Part shown: positions 1 through 7,650 of the stretch, piece after piece
Layout of the letters: each line of letters opens with the position of its first letter
Numbering within the stretch: position 1 is the stretch's first letter
DNA from: an uncultured beta proteobacterium
GTDB taxonomy: Bacteria > Pseudomonadota > Gammaproteobacteria > Burkholderiales > Burkholderiaceae_C
Length of the DNA: 15,240 bases
NCBI GenBank assembly: GCA_903870955.1
Contig: CAIQEX010000103.1
Coordinates: 1-15,240 of the forward strand
Direction: 5' to 3'
Made by a program: the position numbers and the translations under genes
The notes under the pieces: model-generated
Database searches by the model: none
Told to the model about the DNA's origin: nothing
Seen by the model: only the letters and a program-made list of their open reading frames with translations

Positions 1-718
1 AGGCATTGGCCACTTTGCTGGTGTCACTGGCTGTGGCCATCACGCGCTCAAAGGGGATGCCCAACTCGTCGGCCACAATTTGTGAGACCTTGGTGTGCAG
101 ACCCTGGCCCATCTCGGTGCCACCGTGGTTGACCTGCACGCTGCCATCGGTATAGACATGCACCAAAGCGCCCGCCTGATTGAACAGGGTGGCGGTAAAG
201 CTGATGCCGAACTTCACCGGGGTCAGCGCAATGCCGCGCTTGAGCACGCTGCTCTGGGCGTTCCAGCGTGCAATTTCCGCGCGCCGCGCGCGGTATGCGC
301 TGCTCTGTTCGAGCGTGCCGATGAGCGGTTGCAGGATGTTGTCTTCCACCCGCATCTGGTAGTGCGTGGTGTCGCGTTTGCCGCTGCCATCCGCCAGGGC
401 CTCGTCGCTGTAGAGGTTGCGCAGGCGCACATCCAGCGGGTCCATTTTGAGGGCACGGGCGATGTCGCCCATGATGGCCTCGATCAGGATCACCCCCTGC
501 GGCCCACCAAAACCGCGAAAAGCCGTGTGGCTTTGCGTATTCGTTTTGCAACGGTACGAGGCAATGTCCACATGCTCCAGGTAATAGGCGTTATCGCTGT
601 GGAAAATGGCCCGGTCAGCCACCGGACCGGACAGGTCGGCGCTAAAGCCGCAGTTGGCGGCCATCATCAGTTGCAGGGCGGTTAACCGGCCGGTGTCGTC
701 AAAGCCTGCGGTGTAGGA
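1..718 (-). pseudogene. xdhB: C-terminal continuation of xdhB (molybdopterin domain), cut off from its start by an in-frame stop; runs off the left edge
   Basis: After the TAG at 719-721 the same frame stays open for 239 codons to the window edge. It reads as normal XdhB: SYTAGFDDTG directly after the stop, FRGFGGPQG with its Arg codon at 515-517, and GGTEMGQGLHTKV near position 100. In the xanthine dehydrogenase family this Arg binds and orients the purine (Arg880 in the bovine enzyme), and the GQG region contacts the molybdenum cofactor. Spacing across the stop matches the family: HPF, three positions, Tyr, then the GF of the next strand. So one codon was changed and nothing was inserted or deleted. 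The first in-frame ATG after the stop (about 665-667) has no Shine-Dalgarno sequence, so an independent start is unlikely. The last third of the protein, including the catalytic Glu region, lies outside the window. Alternative explanation: a base-calling or assembly error in an intact gene. Confidence 0.8.
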
Positions 719-1579
719 CTATTCAAACGGGTGGCGTTTACCGGTGACCATAAAGTCGTCATCGCGGTCCAGGCGCAGCTTGATGGCCTGACCGACTTTC
801 CTGGCCGCTACCGCTGCCCACACGGCCAGATGCCCGGCCTGCGTCTCCTTGCCGCCAAAGCCTCCACCCATACGGCGGCATTCCACGCGCACAGCGTGGT
901 TGTCTATGCCCAGCGCATGCGCGACCCAGTGTTGCACCTCGCCGGGGTGTTGGGTGCTGCTGTACACCGTCCACTGGTTTTGCTCCATCGGCAGCACATA
1001 GGCAATCTGGCCCTCCAGATAAAAGTGCTCCTGGCCACCGACTTCCAGCGTGCCGCTCAGCGTGTGGCTGGCGCGCTGCAGCGCGGCAGCGGCATCGCCC
1101 CGGCGCACATGCACCGGCGGCAGCACGTAACTCTTCGCGGCCAGCGCATCTTTCACCCGCAGGATGGCGGGCAGGGGTTCAATATCGAGCTTGATCTTGC
1201 GTGCTGCACGACGGGCTTGCATCGTGGTTTTGGCGACCACGACGCCGATCACCTGGCCGACAAACTGCACGCTGTCCATGGCAAAAACGGGCTCGTCTCC
1301 GGCAAACGCCGCCAGCATCGGGTCACCGGGGATATCTTTGGCCAGGATGACATCCACCACGCCGGGCATGGCCAGCGCAGCGCTGGTATCCACGCCTTTG
1401 AGTTTGCCGTGGGCCACGTTGGAGAGGATCGGCGCCGCATGCAGGGTGCCGCGCACCTCGGGCAGGTCGTCGATGTAGTGCACCGCGCCGGCCACTTGGG
1501 CAGCAGCACTCTCGTGGTGCACCGAAATTCCCGCTGCGGGGGAAGTTGCCTGCGTCGCGGAGGAGGGGGCTTTGCTCAT
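719..1579 (-). CDS. xdhB: Xanthine dehydrogenase molybdopterin-binding subunit XdhB, N-terminal part (prematurely terminated)
   Basis: This is the large subunit of heterodimeric cytoplasmic xanthine dehydrogenase, which oxidises hypoxanthine to xanthine and xanthine to urate. The 286 residues seen here contain the aldehyde oxidase/xanthine dehydrogenase a/b hammerhead domain (about 20-130). They also contain the start of the Moco domain: GGQEHFYLEGQ (about 182-192) and GGGFGGKE (238-245), where Glu245 corresponds to the substrate-contacting Glu802 of the bovine enzyme. The family subunit is usually close to 780 residues, but this frame ends at a TAG right after GKRHPFE. The substrate Arg and catalytic Glu are therefore lost unless the stop is read through. 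The ATG at 1579 overlaps the xdhA stop (ATGA), and AAGGAG lies about 8 bases upstream, so the start is well supported and translation is coupled to xdhA. The protein as encoded should be inactive. Confidence 0.87.
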   Translation of the reverse strand: MSKAPSSATQATSPAAGISVHHESAAAQVAGAVHYIDDLPEVRGTLHAAPILSNVAHGKLKGVDTSAALAMPGVVDVILAKDIPGDPMLAAFAGDEPVFAMDSVQFVGQVIGVVVAKTTMQARRAARKIKLDIEPLPAILRVKDALAAKSYVLPPVHVRRGDAAAALQRASHTLSGTLEVGGQEHFYLEGQIAYVLPMEQNQWTVYSSTQHPGEVQHWVAHALGIDNHAVRVECRRMGGGFGGKETQAGHLAVWAAVAARKVGQAIKLRLDRDDDFMVTGKRHPFE

Positions 1580-3039
1580 GCTGCGGCTCCTTCAAGAACC
1601 AGGGTTTCCAGGGAGCTATCCGGCTTACCCTGACTTTCCAGCCAGCAGCGTTGCAGCAGATTGCCCAGCACCTCGGTGCGGTAGGCAGCAGAGGCGCGCA
1701 TGTCGCTGATGGGTGTGAATTCGGCGCGCAGCACCTGCATCGCGGCTTGTACGGTGGCCAGGTTCCAGGGTTGGCCCAGCAACGCGGCTTGTGTTTGGCG
1801 GGCGCGCACCGGTGTTGCGGCGACACCGCCAACGCCAATCGAGGCATGCTTCACCACGCCGTCGGCAATGTGCAGGTTCAGGGCCAGGCATACCGCGGAA
1901 ATGTCGTCCTCAAAGCGTTTGGAAATTTTGTAGACCCGGCTGAATTCGGCCTTTACCGCCTTGGGCACCTTGATCCAGGCCAGCACTTCGTCTTTGGCCA
2001 TCACGTTCTTGCGGTAGCCGGTGTACAGGTCCTCCAGGCGCAGCTCGCGGCTGCCGCGCGTGCTCATCAGCACTACGTTGGCACCCAGCGCAATCAGCAA
2101 TGGCATCGAATCCCCAATCGGAGAGCCGTTGGCCACATTGCCTCCCAGCGTGCCGGAGTTGCGCACCGGCAGTCCGGCAAAGCGGTGCGCAAAGCTGGCC
2201 AGTTGCGGCCGATCCGCCACCAAGGTGGCAAAGGCGTCCGCCAGTGGAACCGCAGCGCCGATGGCGATGTGGTTTTTGTAGGGTTCGATGCGGCGCAATT
2301 CCTTGACCTTGGTGACGTCCAGAATGCGCGGGAACTGCATGTGCATCTTGGTGACCCACAGCCCGACGTCGGTGCAACCAGCCACCAACTGCGCATCAGG
2401 GTGCTGGGCGCGCAACGCCAGCAGTTCTTTCAGGGTTTTGGGACTCAGGTAACTGGCGTCCGGTGCTGGCGCGTCTGGCTTAGTCTTCTTGCGCTCGGGT
2501 TTGCCCAGTTGGCGCAAATTTTCCAGCACGGCCGCCTCATTCACCCGCACGGCGGGCAAATTCTGCATGGCCTGGGCCGCGTCGAGGATGGGCCGGTAGC
2601 CGGTGCAGCGGCACAGGTTGCCGGACAGCGCGCCCTGGGCCTGGGTGCGGGAAATGGGCGAACCGGCCCGGCTTTCGTAGAGGGCAAACAGACTCATGAC
2701 AAAGCCAGGGGTGCAAAAACCGCATTGCGAGCCGTGGCACGCCACCATGGATTCCTGGACCGGATGATCTTTTAAGTCTTCCACCGTCCACAGCGCCATG
2801 CCGTCAATCGAGTGCGCCAGACGGATGCAGCTGTTGATGGCGCGCAGCTCCAGTTTGCCGCTTTTTTCTTCGCCAAGCACCACGGTACAGGCACCACAGT
2901 CGCCTTCGCCACAGCCCTCTTTGGTGCCGGTGCAATGCAGGTCCTCGCGCAGCAGGTCGAGCAGGGTGCGGTTGGCATCCACACCGTCCAGGGTGACGAT
3001 TTGGCCACGCCGTAAAAAACGCAGGGGTTTTGTATTCAT
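1576..3039 (-). CDS. xdhA: Xanthine dehydrogenase small subunit XdhA (2Fe-2S and FAD domains)
   Basis: This subunit passes electrons from the molybdenum centre in XdhB through two 2Fe-2S clusters to FAD and then NAD+. It has 487 residues, normal for XdhA. The plant-type ferredoxin domain comes first, with Cys43, Cys48 and Cys51 in GCGEGDCGAC plus Cys71. The helical 2Fe-2S domain follows, with QCGFCTPG (Cys106, Cys109) and CRCTGYRP (Cys143, Cys145). The FAD-binding domain starts near 195 and contains GGNVANGSPIGD (299-310) and RFEDDIS (375-381). The C-terminal part is the CO dehydrogenase flavoprotein-like domain. An upstream in-frame ATG would add 23 residues, but the ATG at 3039 is preferred because GAGGAA (3047-3052) sits 7 bases before it and the family N-terminus begins here. 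It is the first gene of the minus-strand operon and looks fully intact, unlike xdhB. Confidence 0.95.
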   Translation of the reverse strand: MNTKPLRFLRRGQIVTLDGVDANRTLLDLLREDLHCTGTKEGCGEGDCGACTVVLGEEKSGKLELRAINSCIRLAHSIDGMALWTVEDLKDHPVQESMVACHGSQCGFCTPGFVMSLFALYESRAGSPISRTQAQGALSGNLCRCTGYRPILDAAQAMQNLPAVRVNEAAVLENLRQLGKPERKKTKPDAPAPDASYLSPKTLKELLALRAQHPDAQLVAGCTDVGLWVTKMHMQFPRILDVTKVKELRRIEPYKNHIAIGAAVPLADAFATLVADRPQLASFAHRFAGLPVRNSGTLGGNVANGSPIGDSMPLLIALGANVVLMSTRGSRELRLEDLYTGYRKNVMAKDEVLAWIKVPKAVKAEFSRVYKISKRFEDDISAVCLALNLHIADGVVKHASIGVGGVAATPVRARQTQAALLGQPWNLATVQAAMQVLRAEFTPISDMRASAAYRTEVLGNLLQRCWLESQGKPDSSLETLVLEGAAA

Positions 3040-3124
3040 GAAAGGGTTCCTCGTGCGGGAGGGTAAATCGGGAGTCAGCCGGCAGCCATACGCATTAGCA
3101 TATGGCACACATCGAGCCCCCTGT
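3040..3124. promoter_or_regulatory. Divergent xdhA / lysR intergenic region with an 18-bp inverted repeat (candidate operator)
   Basis: These 85 bases separate the starts of xdhA (minus) and the LysR gene (plus), so both promoters must lie here or run into the flanking genes. The clear element is the inverted repeat CATACGC-ATTA-GCATATG at 3087-3104: 7-bp arms with one mismatch and an AT-rich 4-base centre. LysR-type regulators commonly bind dyads of this size between themselves and a divergent target. The spacing within this dyad is T-N12-A, not the textbook T-N11-A, so the match is suggestive only. I could not identify convincing -35 or -10 boxes. Confidence 0.5.
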
Positions 3125-4054
3125 ATGAGAGATCAAAACCTTTTCGACAAGATAGACCTTCATCTGATAAGGGTTCTCCATACCGTGTTGACTGAACGCA
3201 GCGTTTCAAGAGCAGCTATCCGACTGGGCATGCACCAGCCGGCGGTAAGCAGCGCCCTGAAACGCCTGCGGGAATTCGCCGGAGACCCACTTTTGGTGCG
3301 CTCAGGCTCCGGCATGGTGCCTACCGTGGCGGGCCAGCGCATGCTTGAACCCAGTGCCAGCATTTTGCGTGCCGCGCAGATGCTGTTTGCCGAGGCACGC
3401 GGCTTCGAGCCCGCCAAAGCCCGCGACATCTTCCGCGTGGCCGCCGCCGATTACCTCGATCCCCTGTTTCTGCCGCATTTGGTTGCCGAGATCAAAAGCC
3501 AGGCCCCGTTGTGCGAGATTGAAATTCACCCCCTGTCTCCTGCCACCGACTACCGCACCCAGTTGGCGCAGGGCGAGGTGGATGTGGTGATCGGCAATTG
3601 GCTTTCGCCGCCGCTGGACTTGCACCTTGGGGCATTGTTTGACGATGAAGTGGTCTGCCTGGTGTCCAACAAGCACCCGGCAGTGCGACGCGGTTGGGAC
3701 CAGCAGTCCTGGCTGGAGGTCGAGCACATTGCGCCGGGTGCCACCCATCCGGGTGCCAAAGGTTTTATTGACGCGCACCTGGCCACGCTGGGGCTGCAGC
3801 GGCATATCAGTGCGCGCTGCCCCTATTTCGGGCTGATTCCGGGCATGGTGGCATCAACCTTGCTGGTGCTAACCACAAGCCGCCAGTATTGCGAACGCTT
3901 TGTAAACGCACTGCCGGTTACGATTTTGCCTTGCCCCATCGCGTTTCCAAAAATGATGTATTACCAGTTATGGCATGAACGCACGCACAGCTCGGAGTCC
4001 ATTCGCTGGTTGCGTGAGCGTGTAAAGTCCGCCGCTGCTTCGTTGAAAAAATAA
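3125..4054 (+). CDS. LysR-family transcriptional regulator
   Basis: This 309-residue DNA-binding regulator has the normal length for the family. An N-terminal winged helix-turn-helix covers about residues 8-67 (DLHLIRVLHTVLTERSVSRAA, then QPAVSSALKRLR and the GMVPT wing). The HTH style, with RSVSRAA, DPLLVR and GMVPT, is that of the NodD/LinR-like subgroup. The effector domain follows from about 100 and contains RVAAADY and the LAQGEVDVVIG segment. The ATG at 3125 is chosen because the family N-terminus begins here; its Shine-Dalgarno is weak. The gene is divergent from xdhA and ends 18 bases before the importer ATPase gene in the same direction, so it may be cotranscribed with the importer. 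By position it is the likely controller of both arms, sensing a purine or a breakdown product. The ligand cannot be read from the sequence. Confidence 0.93.
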   Translation: MRDQNLFDKIDLHLIRVLHTVLTERSVSRAAIRLGMHQPAVSSALKRLREFAGDPLLVRSGSGMVPTVAGQRMLEPSASILRAAQMLFAEARGFEPAKARDIFRVAAADYLDPLFLPHLVAEIKSQAPLCEIEIHPLSPATDYRTQLAQGEVDVVIGNWLSPPLDLHLGALFDDEVVCLVSNKHPAVRRGWDQQSWLEVEHIAPGATHPGAKGFIDAHLATLGLQRHISARCPYFGLIPGMVASTLLVLTTSRQYCERFVNALPVTILPCPIAFPKMMYYQLWHERTHSSESIRWLRERVKSAAASLKK

Positions 4055-4072
4055 AACGGGAATCTGCACACG

Positions 4073-5620
4073 ATGACACACCCCAGATTGCAACTGACCG
4101 GCATCACCAAGGCTTACCCCGGCGTGGTGGCCAATAGCGAGGTGTCTCTCACCGTGATGCCCGGCGAAACCCATGCCGTTCTGGGCGAAAACGGTGCTGG
4201 CAAGTCCACTTTGATGAAGATCATTTATGGCTCCATCAAGCCGGATGCCGGGGAGATGCGACTCAACGGGCAGCCCATCGTGATTCACAACCCGAAAGAA
4301 GCGCGCGCCAACGGCATCAGCATGGTGTTTCAGCACTTCAACCTGTTTGACACCATGACCGTGGCTGAAAACGTCTGGCTCGGTCTGGCGCGCGAGTCGC
4401 TGGAGCAGGTGACGGCCAGCATCGTTGCCAAGGCCAATGAATATGGCCTGGATATTGATCCGGCCCGACCCGTGCATACGCTGAGCGTGGGTGAAATGCA
4501 GCGCGTGGAAATCATCCGCGCCCTGTTAACCCGACCCGAGTTGTTGATCCTGGATGAGCCGACCTCGGTGCTCACCCCGCAGGCGGTGGAAAAGTTGTTT
4601 GTGGTGCTGAAGAAGCTGGCATCCGAGGGCTGCAGCATCCTCTACATCTCGCACAAACTGCATGAAATCCGTGAGCTTTGCACCGCCTGTACCGTGCTGC
4701 GCGGTGGCAAGGTCACCGGCGTGTGCAACCCGCAGGAAGAATCCAATGCCTCGCTGTCGCGCCTGATGATTGGCGCCGAGCCACCGCAACTGGAGCATCG
4801 ACCGCAACAACCGGGTGAGAGCCGTTTGACGGTGACAAACTTGAGTCTGGAGCGCGAAGACCAGTTTGGCGTGGATCTGGACGGCATCAGCCTGGACGTA
4901 CGCGCCGGCGAGGTGGTGGGCATTGCCGGTGTCTCGGGTAACGGCCAGAAGGAACTGCTGTACGCGCTCTCGGGTGAAGACTGCCGCGCCGCCACGGGTT
5001 CGATTCGCATGAAAGACAAAGACGTGTCCGCCCTGCACCCCGGCTCGCGCCGCAAACTGGGCCTGCACTTTGTGCCGGAAGAGCGCCTGGGCCGTGGTGC
5101 CGTGCCCACGTTGAGCCTGGCGCACAACCTGCTGCTGACCCGCACCGGTTCCATCTCCAACCCCAAGTTTGCGGGTGGCTGGATTAAGGTGAAGAAACTG
5201 GAAGAACATGCCGCCTCCATCATCAAGGCGTTCAACGTCAAAGCCGGTGGACCTAACGCAGTGGCCAAATCGCTTTCAGGCGGCAACCTTCAAAAGTTCA
5301 TCGTCGGCCGTGAGATCGATGCCAAACCCACGCTTTTTATCGTCTCGCAGCCGACCTGGGGCGTGGACGTCGGCGCTGCCGCCCAGATCCGTGGCGAGAT
5401 TCTGGCCCTGCGTGACGCCGGTTGTGCAGTGCTGGTGGTCAGCGAAGAACTCGAGGAACTGTTCGAAGTGAGCGACCGCCTGCATGTGATTGCACGTGGC
5501 AAGCTCTCGCCCTCGGTACCGATTGCGGAGGCTACGGTGGAAAAGATTGGTGAATGGATGAGTGGGCTTTGGGAACAGGGTAGCGCGGCGGAGCGTGGGG
5601 GGCAACATCACCATGCTTAA
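4073..5620 (+). CDS. BMP-family ABC importer, double ATP-binding protein (purine nucleoside/nucleobase type)
   Basis: This 515-residue protein has two fused nucleotide-binding domains, the arrangement found in RbsA-like and NupO/YufO-like importers. Domain 1 is complete: Walker A GENGAGKST (38-46), Q-loop Gln87, signature LSVGEMQR (137-144), Walker B LLILDE (157-162) and H-loop His194. Domain 2 (about 250-500) has a degenerate P-loop, GVSGNGQKE (286-294), without the GKS/T. It keeps a good signature, LSGGNLQK (401-408), and its Walker B-like segment ends SQPTWG rather than DEPT. This asymmetry is usual in the family and implies one main hydrolysis site. The ATG at 4073 follows the LysR gene by 18 bases and is preceded by a moderate ACGGGAA site. 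It acts on the cytoplasmic face with the two permeases downstream. The substrate assignment rests on those partners and the neighbouring xdh and deaminase genes. Confidence 0.93.
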   Translation: MTHPRLQLTGITKAYPGVVANSEVSLTVMPGETHAVLGENGAGKSTLMKIIYGSIKPDAGEMRLNGQPIVIHNPKEARANGISMVFQHFNLFDTMTVAENVWLGLARESLEQVTASIVAKANEYGLDIDPARPVHTLSVGEMQRVEIIRALLTRPELLILDEPTSVLTPQAVEKLFVVLKKLASEGCSILYISHKLHEIRELCTACTVLRGGKVTGVCNPQEESNASLSRLMIGAEPPQLEHRPQQPGESRLTVTNLSLEREDQFGVDLDGISLDVRAGEVVGIAGVSGNGQKELLYALSGEDCRAATGSIRMKDKDVSALHPGSRRKLGLHFVPEERLGRGAVPTLSLAHNLLLTRTGSISNPKFAGGWIKVKKLEEHAASIIKAFNVKAGGPNAVAKSLSGGNLQKFIVGREIDAKPTLFIVSQPTWGVDVGAAAQIRGEILALRDAGCAVLVVSEELEELFEVSDRLHVIARGKLSPSVPIAEATVEKIGEWMSGLWEQGSAAERGGQHHHA

Positions 5621-6683
5621 ACTTGAAGCCCGTCAGCAACCGTCCAGTTTCTGGAGCTATGGCTCACCCTTGTTGGCACTTCTGTGCACAGTGGTGATTG
5701 GTGTTATTTTGTTCCTGATGCTGGGCAAAGACCCCTTGCGTGGACTGCAGGTTTTCTTTTGGGAGCCACTCAAGAGCGGCTATGCACTCGGCGAATTGGT
5801 GGTCAAGGCCACGCCGCTGCTGTTGATTGCTTTGGGCCTGGCGGTGTGCTTCCGCTCCAACGTGTGGAACATTGGTGCCGAGGGCCAATACCTGCTGGGT
5901 GCAATCGCGGCCAGTGGTGTGGCGCTCATGGCTGAGAAAAACGGCAGCGCGCTGATCGTCATTCCAATTCTGCTGGCCGGTGTGCTGGGCGGTATGTTCT
6001 GGGCTGCCATTGCCGCCTTCCTGAAGGACCGCTTCAATACCAACGAGATTCTGGTCAGTTTGATGCTGGTTTACGTGGCCGTACAGGTGCTGGGCTATAT
6101 GGTCTACGGCCCCTGGAAGGACCCCAACGGCTACAACTTCCCACAGACCAAGAACTTTGAACTTGTCACCCGCATCCCGCGCCTTTTCACTGGCTCGCGT
6201 CTGTCGATAGGCGTGTTGTTTGCACTGGTTGGCGTGGGCGGCATGTGGATTTTTCTGTTCCGCACCCGTGCCGGTTTTGCGCAACAGGTGGGTGGCCTGG
6301 CTCCGGCGGCGGCACGTTATGCCGGGTTCTCCTCGCGCGGCGCGCTGTGGACGGCGTTCCTGATTTCCGGCGGTCTCGCCGGCCTGGCGGGGGCTTTGGA
6401 AGTGGCCGGTCCGATTGGACAGCTCACGCCTTATGTGCCAGCGGGCTACGGTTTTGCCGCCATCATCGTGGCCTATGTGGGGCGCTTGCATCCTGTTGGC
6501 ATGATGTTTTCGGCCATTTTGATGAGCATGTTTTATATCGGCGGTGAACTGGCGCAGTCGCGCCTGGGGCTGCCCAAGTCTTTGACCGGGGTGTTCCAGG
6601 GACTGCTGCTCTTTACTTTGCTGGGGTGCGACACGCTGGTGAATTACCGATTGGTGTGGAAGCACACCGCAGGAGCCAAATAA
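5613..6683 (+). CDS. BMP-family ABC importer, permease subunit 1
   Basis: This is an inner-membrane permease of 356 residues. Hydrophobic segments lie at about 18-38, 63-80, 92-108, 113-137, 147-165, 196-216, 244-263, 278-290, 296-312 and 326-340. The segment around FRSNVWNIGAEGQYLLG (80-96) is the hallmark of the branched-chain-type permease family used by BMP purine importers (COG4603-like). The ATG at 5613 is preferred over an in-frame one 51 bases upstream. It overlaps the end of the ATPase gene by 8 bases, has a G-rich ribosome site (about 5597-5602), and gives the normal N-terminus. The overlap implies coupled translation. It should pair with the second permease to form the channel. Confidence 0.93.
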   Translation: MLKLEARQQPSSFWSYGSPLLALLCTVVIGVILFLMLGKDPLRGLQVFFWEPLKSGYALGELVVKATPLLLIALGLAVCFRSNVWNIGAEGQYLLGAIAASGVALMAEKNGSALIVIPILLAGVLGGMFWAAIAAFLKDRFNTNEILVSLMLVYVAVQVLGYMVYGPWKDPNGYNFPQTKNFELVTRIPRLFTGSRLSIGVLFALVGVGGMWIFLFRTRAGFAQQVGGLAPAAARYAGFSSRGALWTAFLISGGLAGLAGALEVAGPIGQLTPYVPAGYGFAAIIVAYVGRLHPVGMMFSAILMSMFYIGGELAQSRLGLPKSLTGVFQGLLLFTLLGCDTLVNYRLVWKHTAGAK

Positions 6684-7606
6684 TGGATGCTTCCTACGCA
6701 CTGCTAGTCGCTGCAACGCTCAACGCCGGCACCGTGCTGGCGATCGCCTCGCTGGGCCTCTTGATCAATGAGAAGGCCGGTATCGTGAATTTGGGTGCCG
6801 AGGGCATGATGCTGTGTGCCGCTATCGCCGGGTTTGCCGCCGTGGTGGCCACCGGTAGCGACACCCTGGGATTTCTTGCAGGCATTGGTGCCGGTGCGCT
6901 GATGGCCGGTATCTTTGGTGGCCTGGTGATCTGGCTCAACACCAACCAGTACGCCACCGGATTGGCGCTCAGCCTGTTTGGTGCCGGCTTCTCGGCCTTC
7001 GCCGGAATTACCTATGTGCAGGAGAAAATTCCTGAGCGGCCACAGTTCGAGATCCCGTTCCTCACTGACATTCCGTTCTTCGGCCCGGCGCTGTTCCGCC
7101 AGCATCCGCTGGTTTATCTGACCGTGCTTTTTGCCGGTGCCCTGATCTGGTTCTTCTACCGCACCCGTGCCGGTTTGATTCTGCGCAGCGTGGGCGAGAG
7201 CCCGGAGTCAGCCCACGCGCTGGGCTATCCGGTGCGCCGCATCCGCTTGGCTGCGGTCATGGTGGGAGGCGCACTGTGCGGCCTGGCAGGTGCCTACATC
7301 TCCATTATTTACACCCCGTTATGGGTCGAGGGCATGGTGGCCGGCAAGGGCTGGATCGCGCTGGCACTCACCACCTTTGCCACGTGGCGACCGGCGCGTG
7401 TGCTGCTTGGTGCCTACCTGTTTGGCGGCGTTACGATGCTGCAGTTTCACCTGCAGGGCATCGGTGTGGACATTCCCAGCCAGTTGCTCAGCACCTTGCC
7501 CTACCTGTCGACCATCATCGTTCTGGCCATGATTTCACGGAATCCGCGTTGGATTCGTATTAATATGCCCGCTGCTATTGGCAAGCCCTTTTACCCGGGC
7601 TCCTGA
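6683..7606 (+). CDS. BMP-family ABC importer, permease subunit 2
   Basis: This second inner-membrane permease has 307 residues and is almost entirely hydrophobic, with about eight to ten membrane segments. Near its start, EKAGIVNLGAEGMML (30-44) parallels the NIGAEGQYLLG motif of permease 1, as expected for the paired COG1079-like subunit. Its ATG shares one base with the permease 1 stop (TAATG at 6681-6685), and AGGAG at 6671-6675 gives an excellent ribosome site, so this start is firm. FRQHPLVYLTVLFAGALIWF (138-157) and the GKGWIALALTTFA stretch (221-233) are typical of the family. It works with permease 1 and the ATPase to import the ligand delivered by the lipoprotein downstream. Confidence 0.93.
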   Translation: MDASYALLVAATLNAGTVLAIASLGLLINEKAGIVNLGAEGMMLCAAIAGFAAVVATGSDTLGFLAGIGAGALMAGIFGGLVIWLNTNQYATGLALSLFGAGFSAFAGITYVQEKIPERPQFEIPFLTDIPFFGPALFRQHPLVYLTVLFAGALIWFFYRTRAGLILRSVGESPESAHALGYPVRRIRLAAVMVGGALCGLAGAYISIIYTPLWVEGMVAGKGWIALALTTFATWRPARVLLGAYLFGGVTMLQFHLQGIGVDIPSQLLSTLPYLSTIIVLAMISRNPRWIRINMPAAIGKPFYPGS

Positions 7607-7650
7607 AACTTTTTCGCCGTAACTTTCCCTCATCACATAAAGGACTTCAC

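Noticed and set aside
286..294. Idea that the degenerate second Walker A (GVSGNGQKE, residues of the ATPase encoded at 4073-5620) is a damaging mutation; coordinates here are residue numbers
   Set aside because: Degenerate P-loops in the second domain are usual for this double-ATPase family, so it is not evidence of decay.
731..1633. 300-codon plus-strand frame opposite xdhB
   Set aside because: Mirror of conserved XdhB coding; no ribosome site or family resemblance.
1546..2775. Long plus-strand open frame opposite xdhA (about 400 codons)
   Set aside because: It is the antisense of a strongly supported XdhA with all its cysteine motifs; the translation shows no recognisable domain and is typical of high-GC shadow frames.
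5664..6716. 350-codon minus-strand frame opposite permease 1
   Set aside because: The sense strand encodes a clear BMP-family permease with overlapping-start signals; the antisense product is His/Gln-rich low-quality sequence, as expected from reversed membrane-protein codons.
7584..7601. Hairpin AGCCC / GGGCT at the end of the permease 2 gene
   Set aside because: Only a 5-bp stem inside coding sequence, with an 8-base loop and only a T run several bases downstream; too weak to call a terminator.
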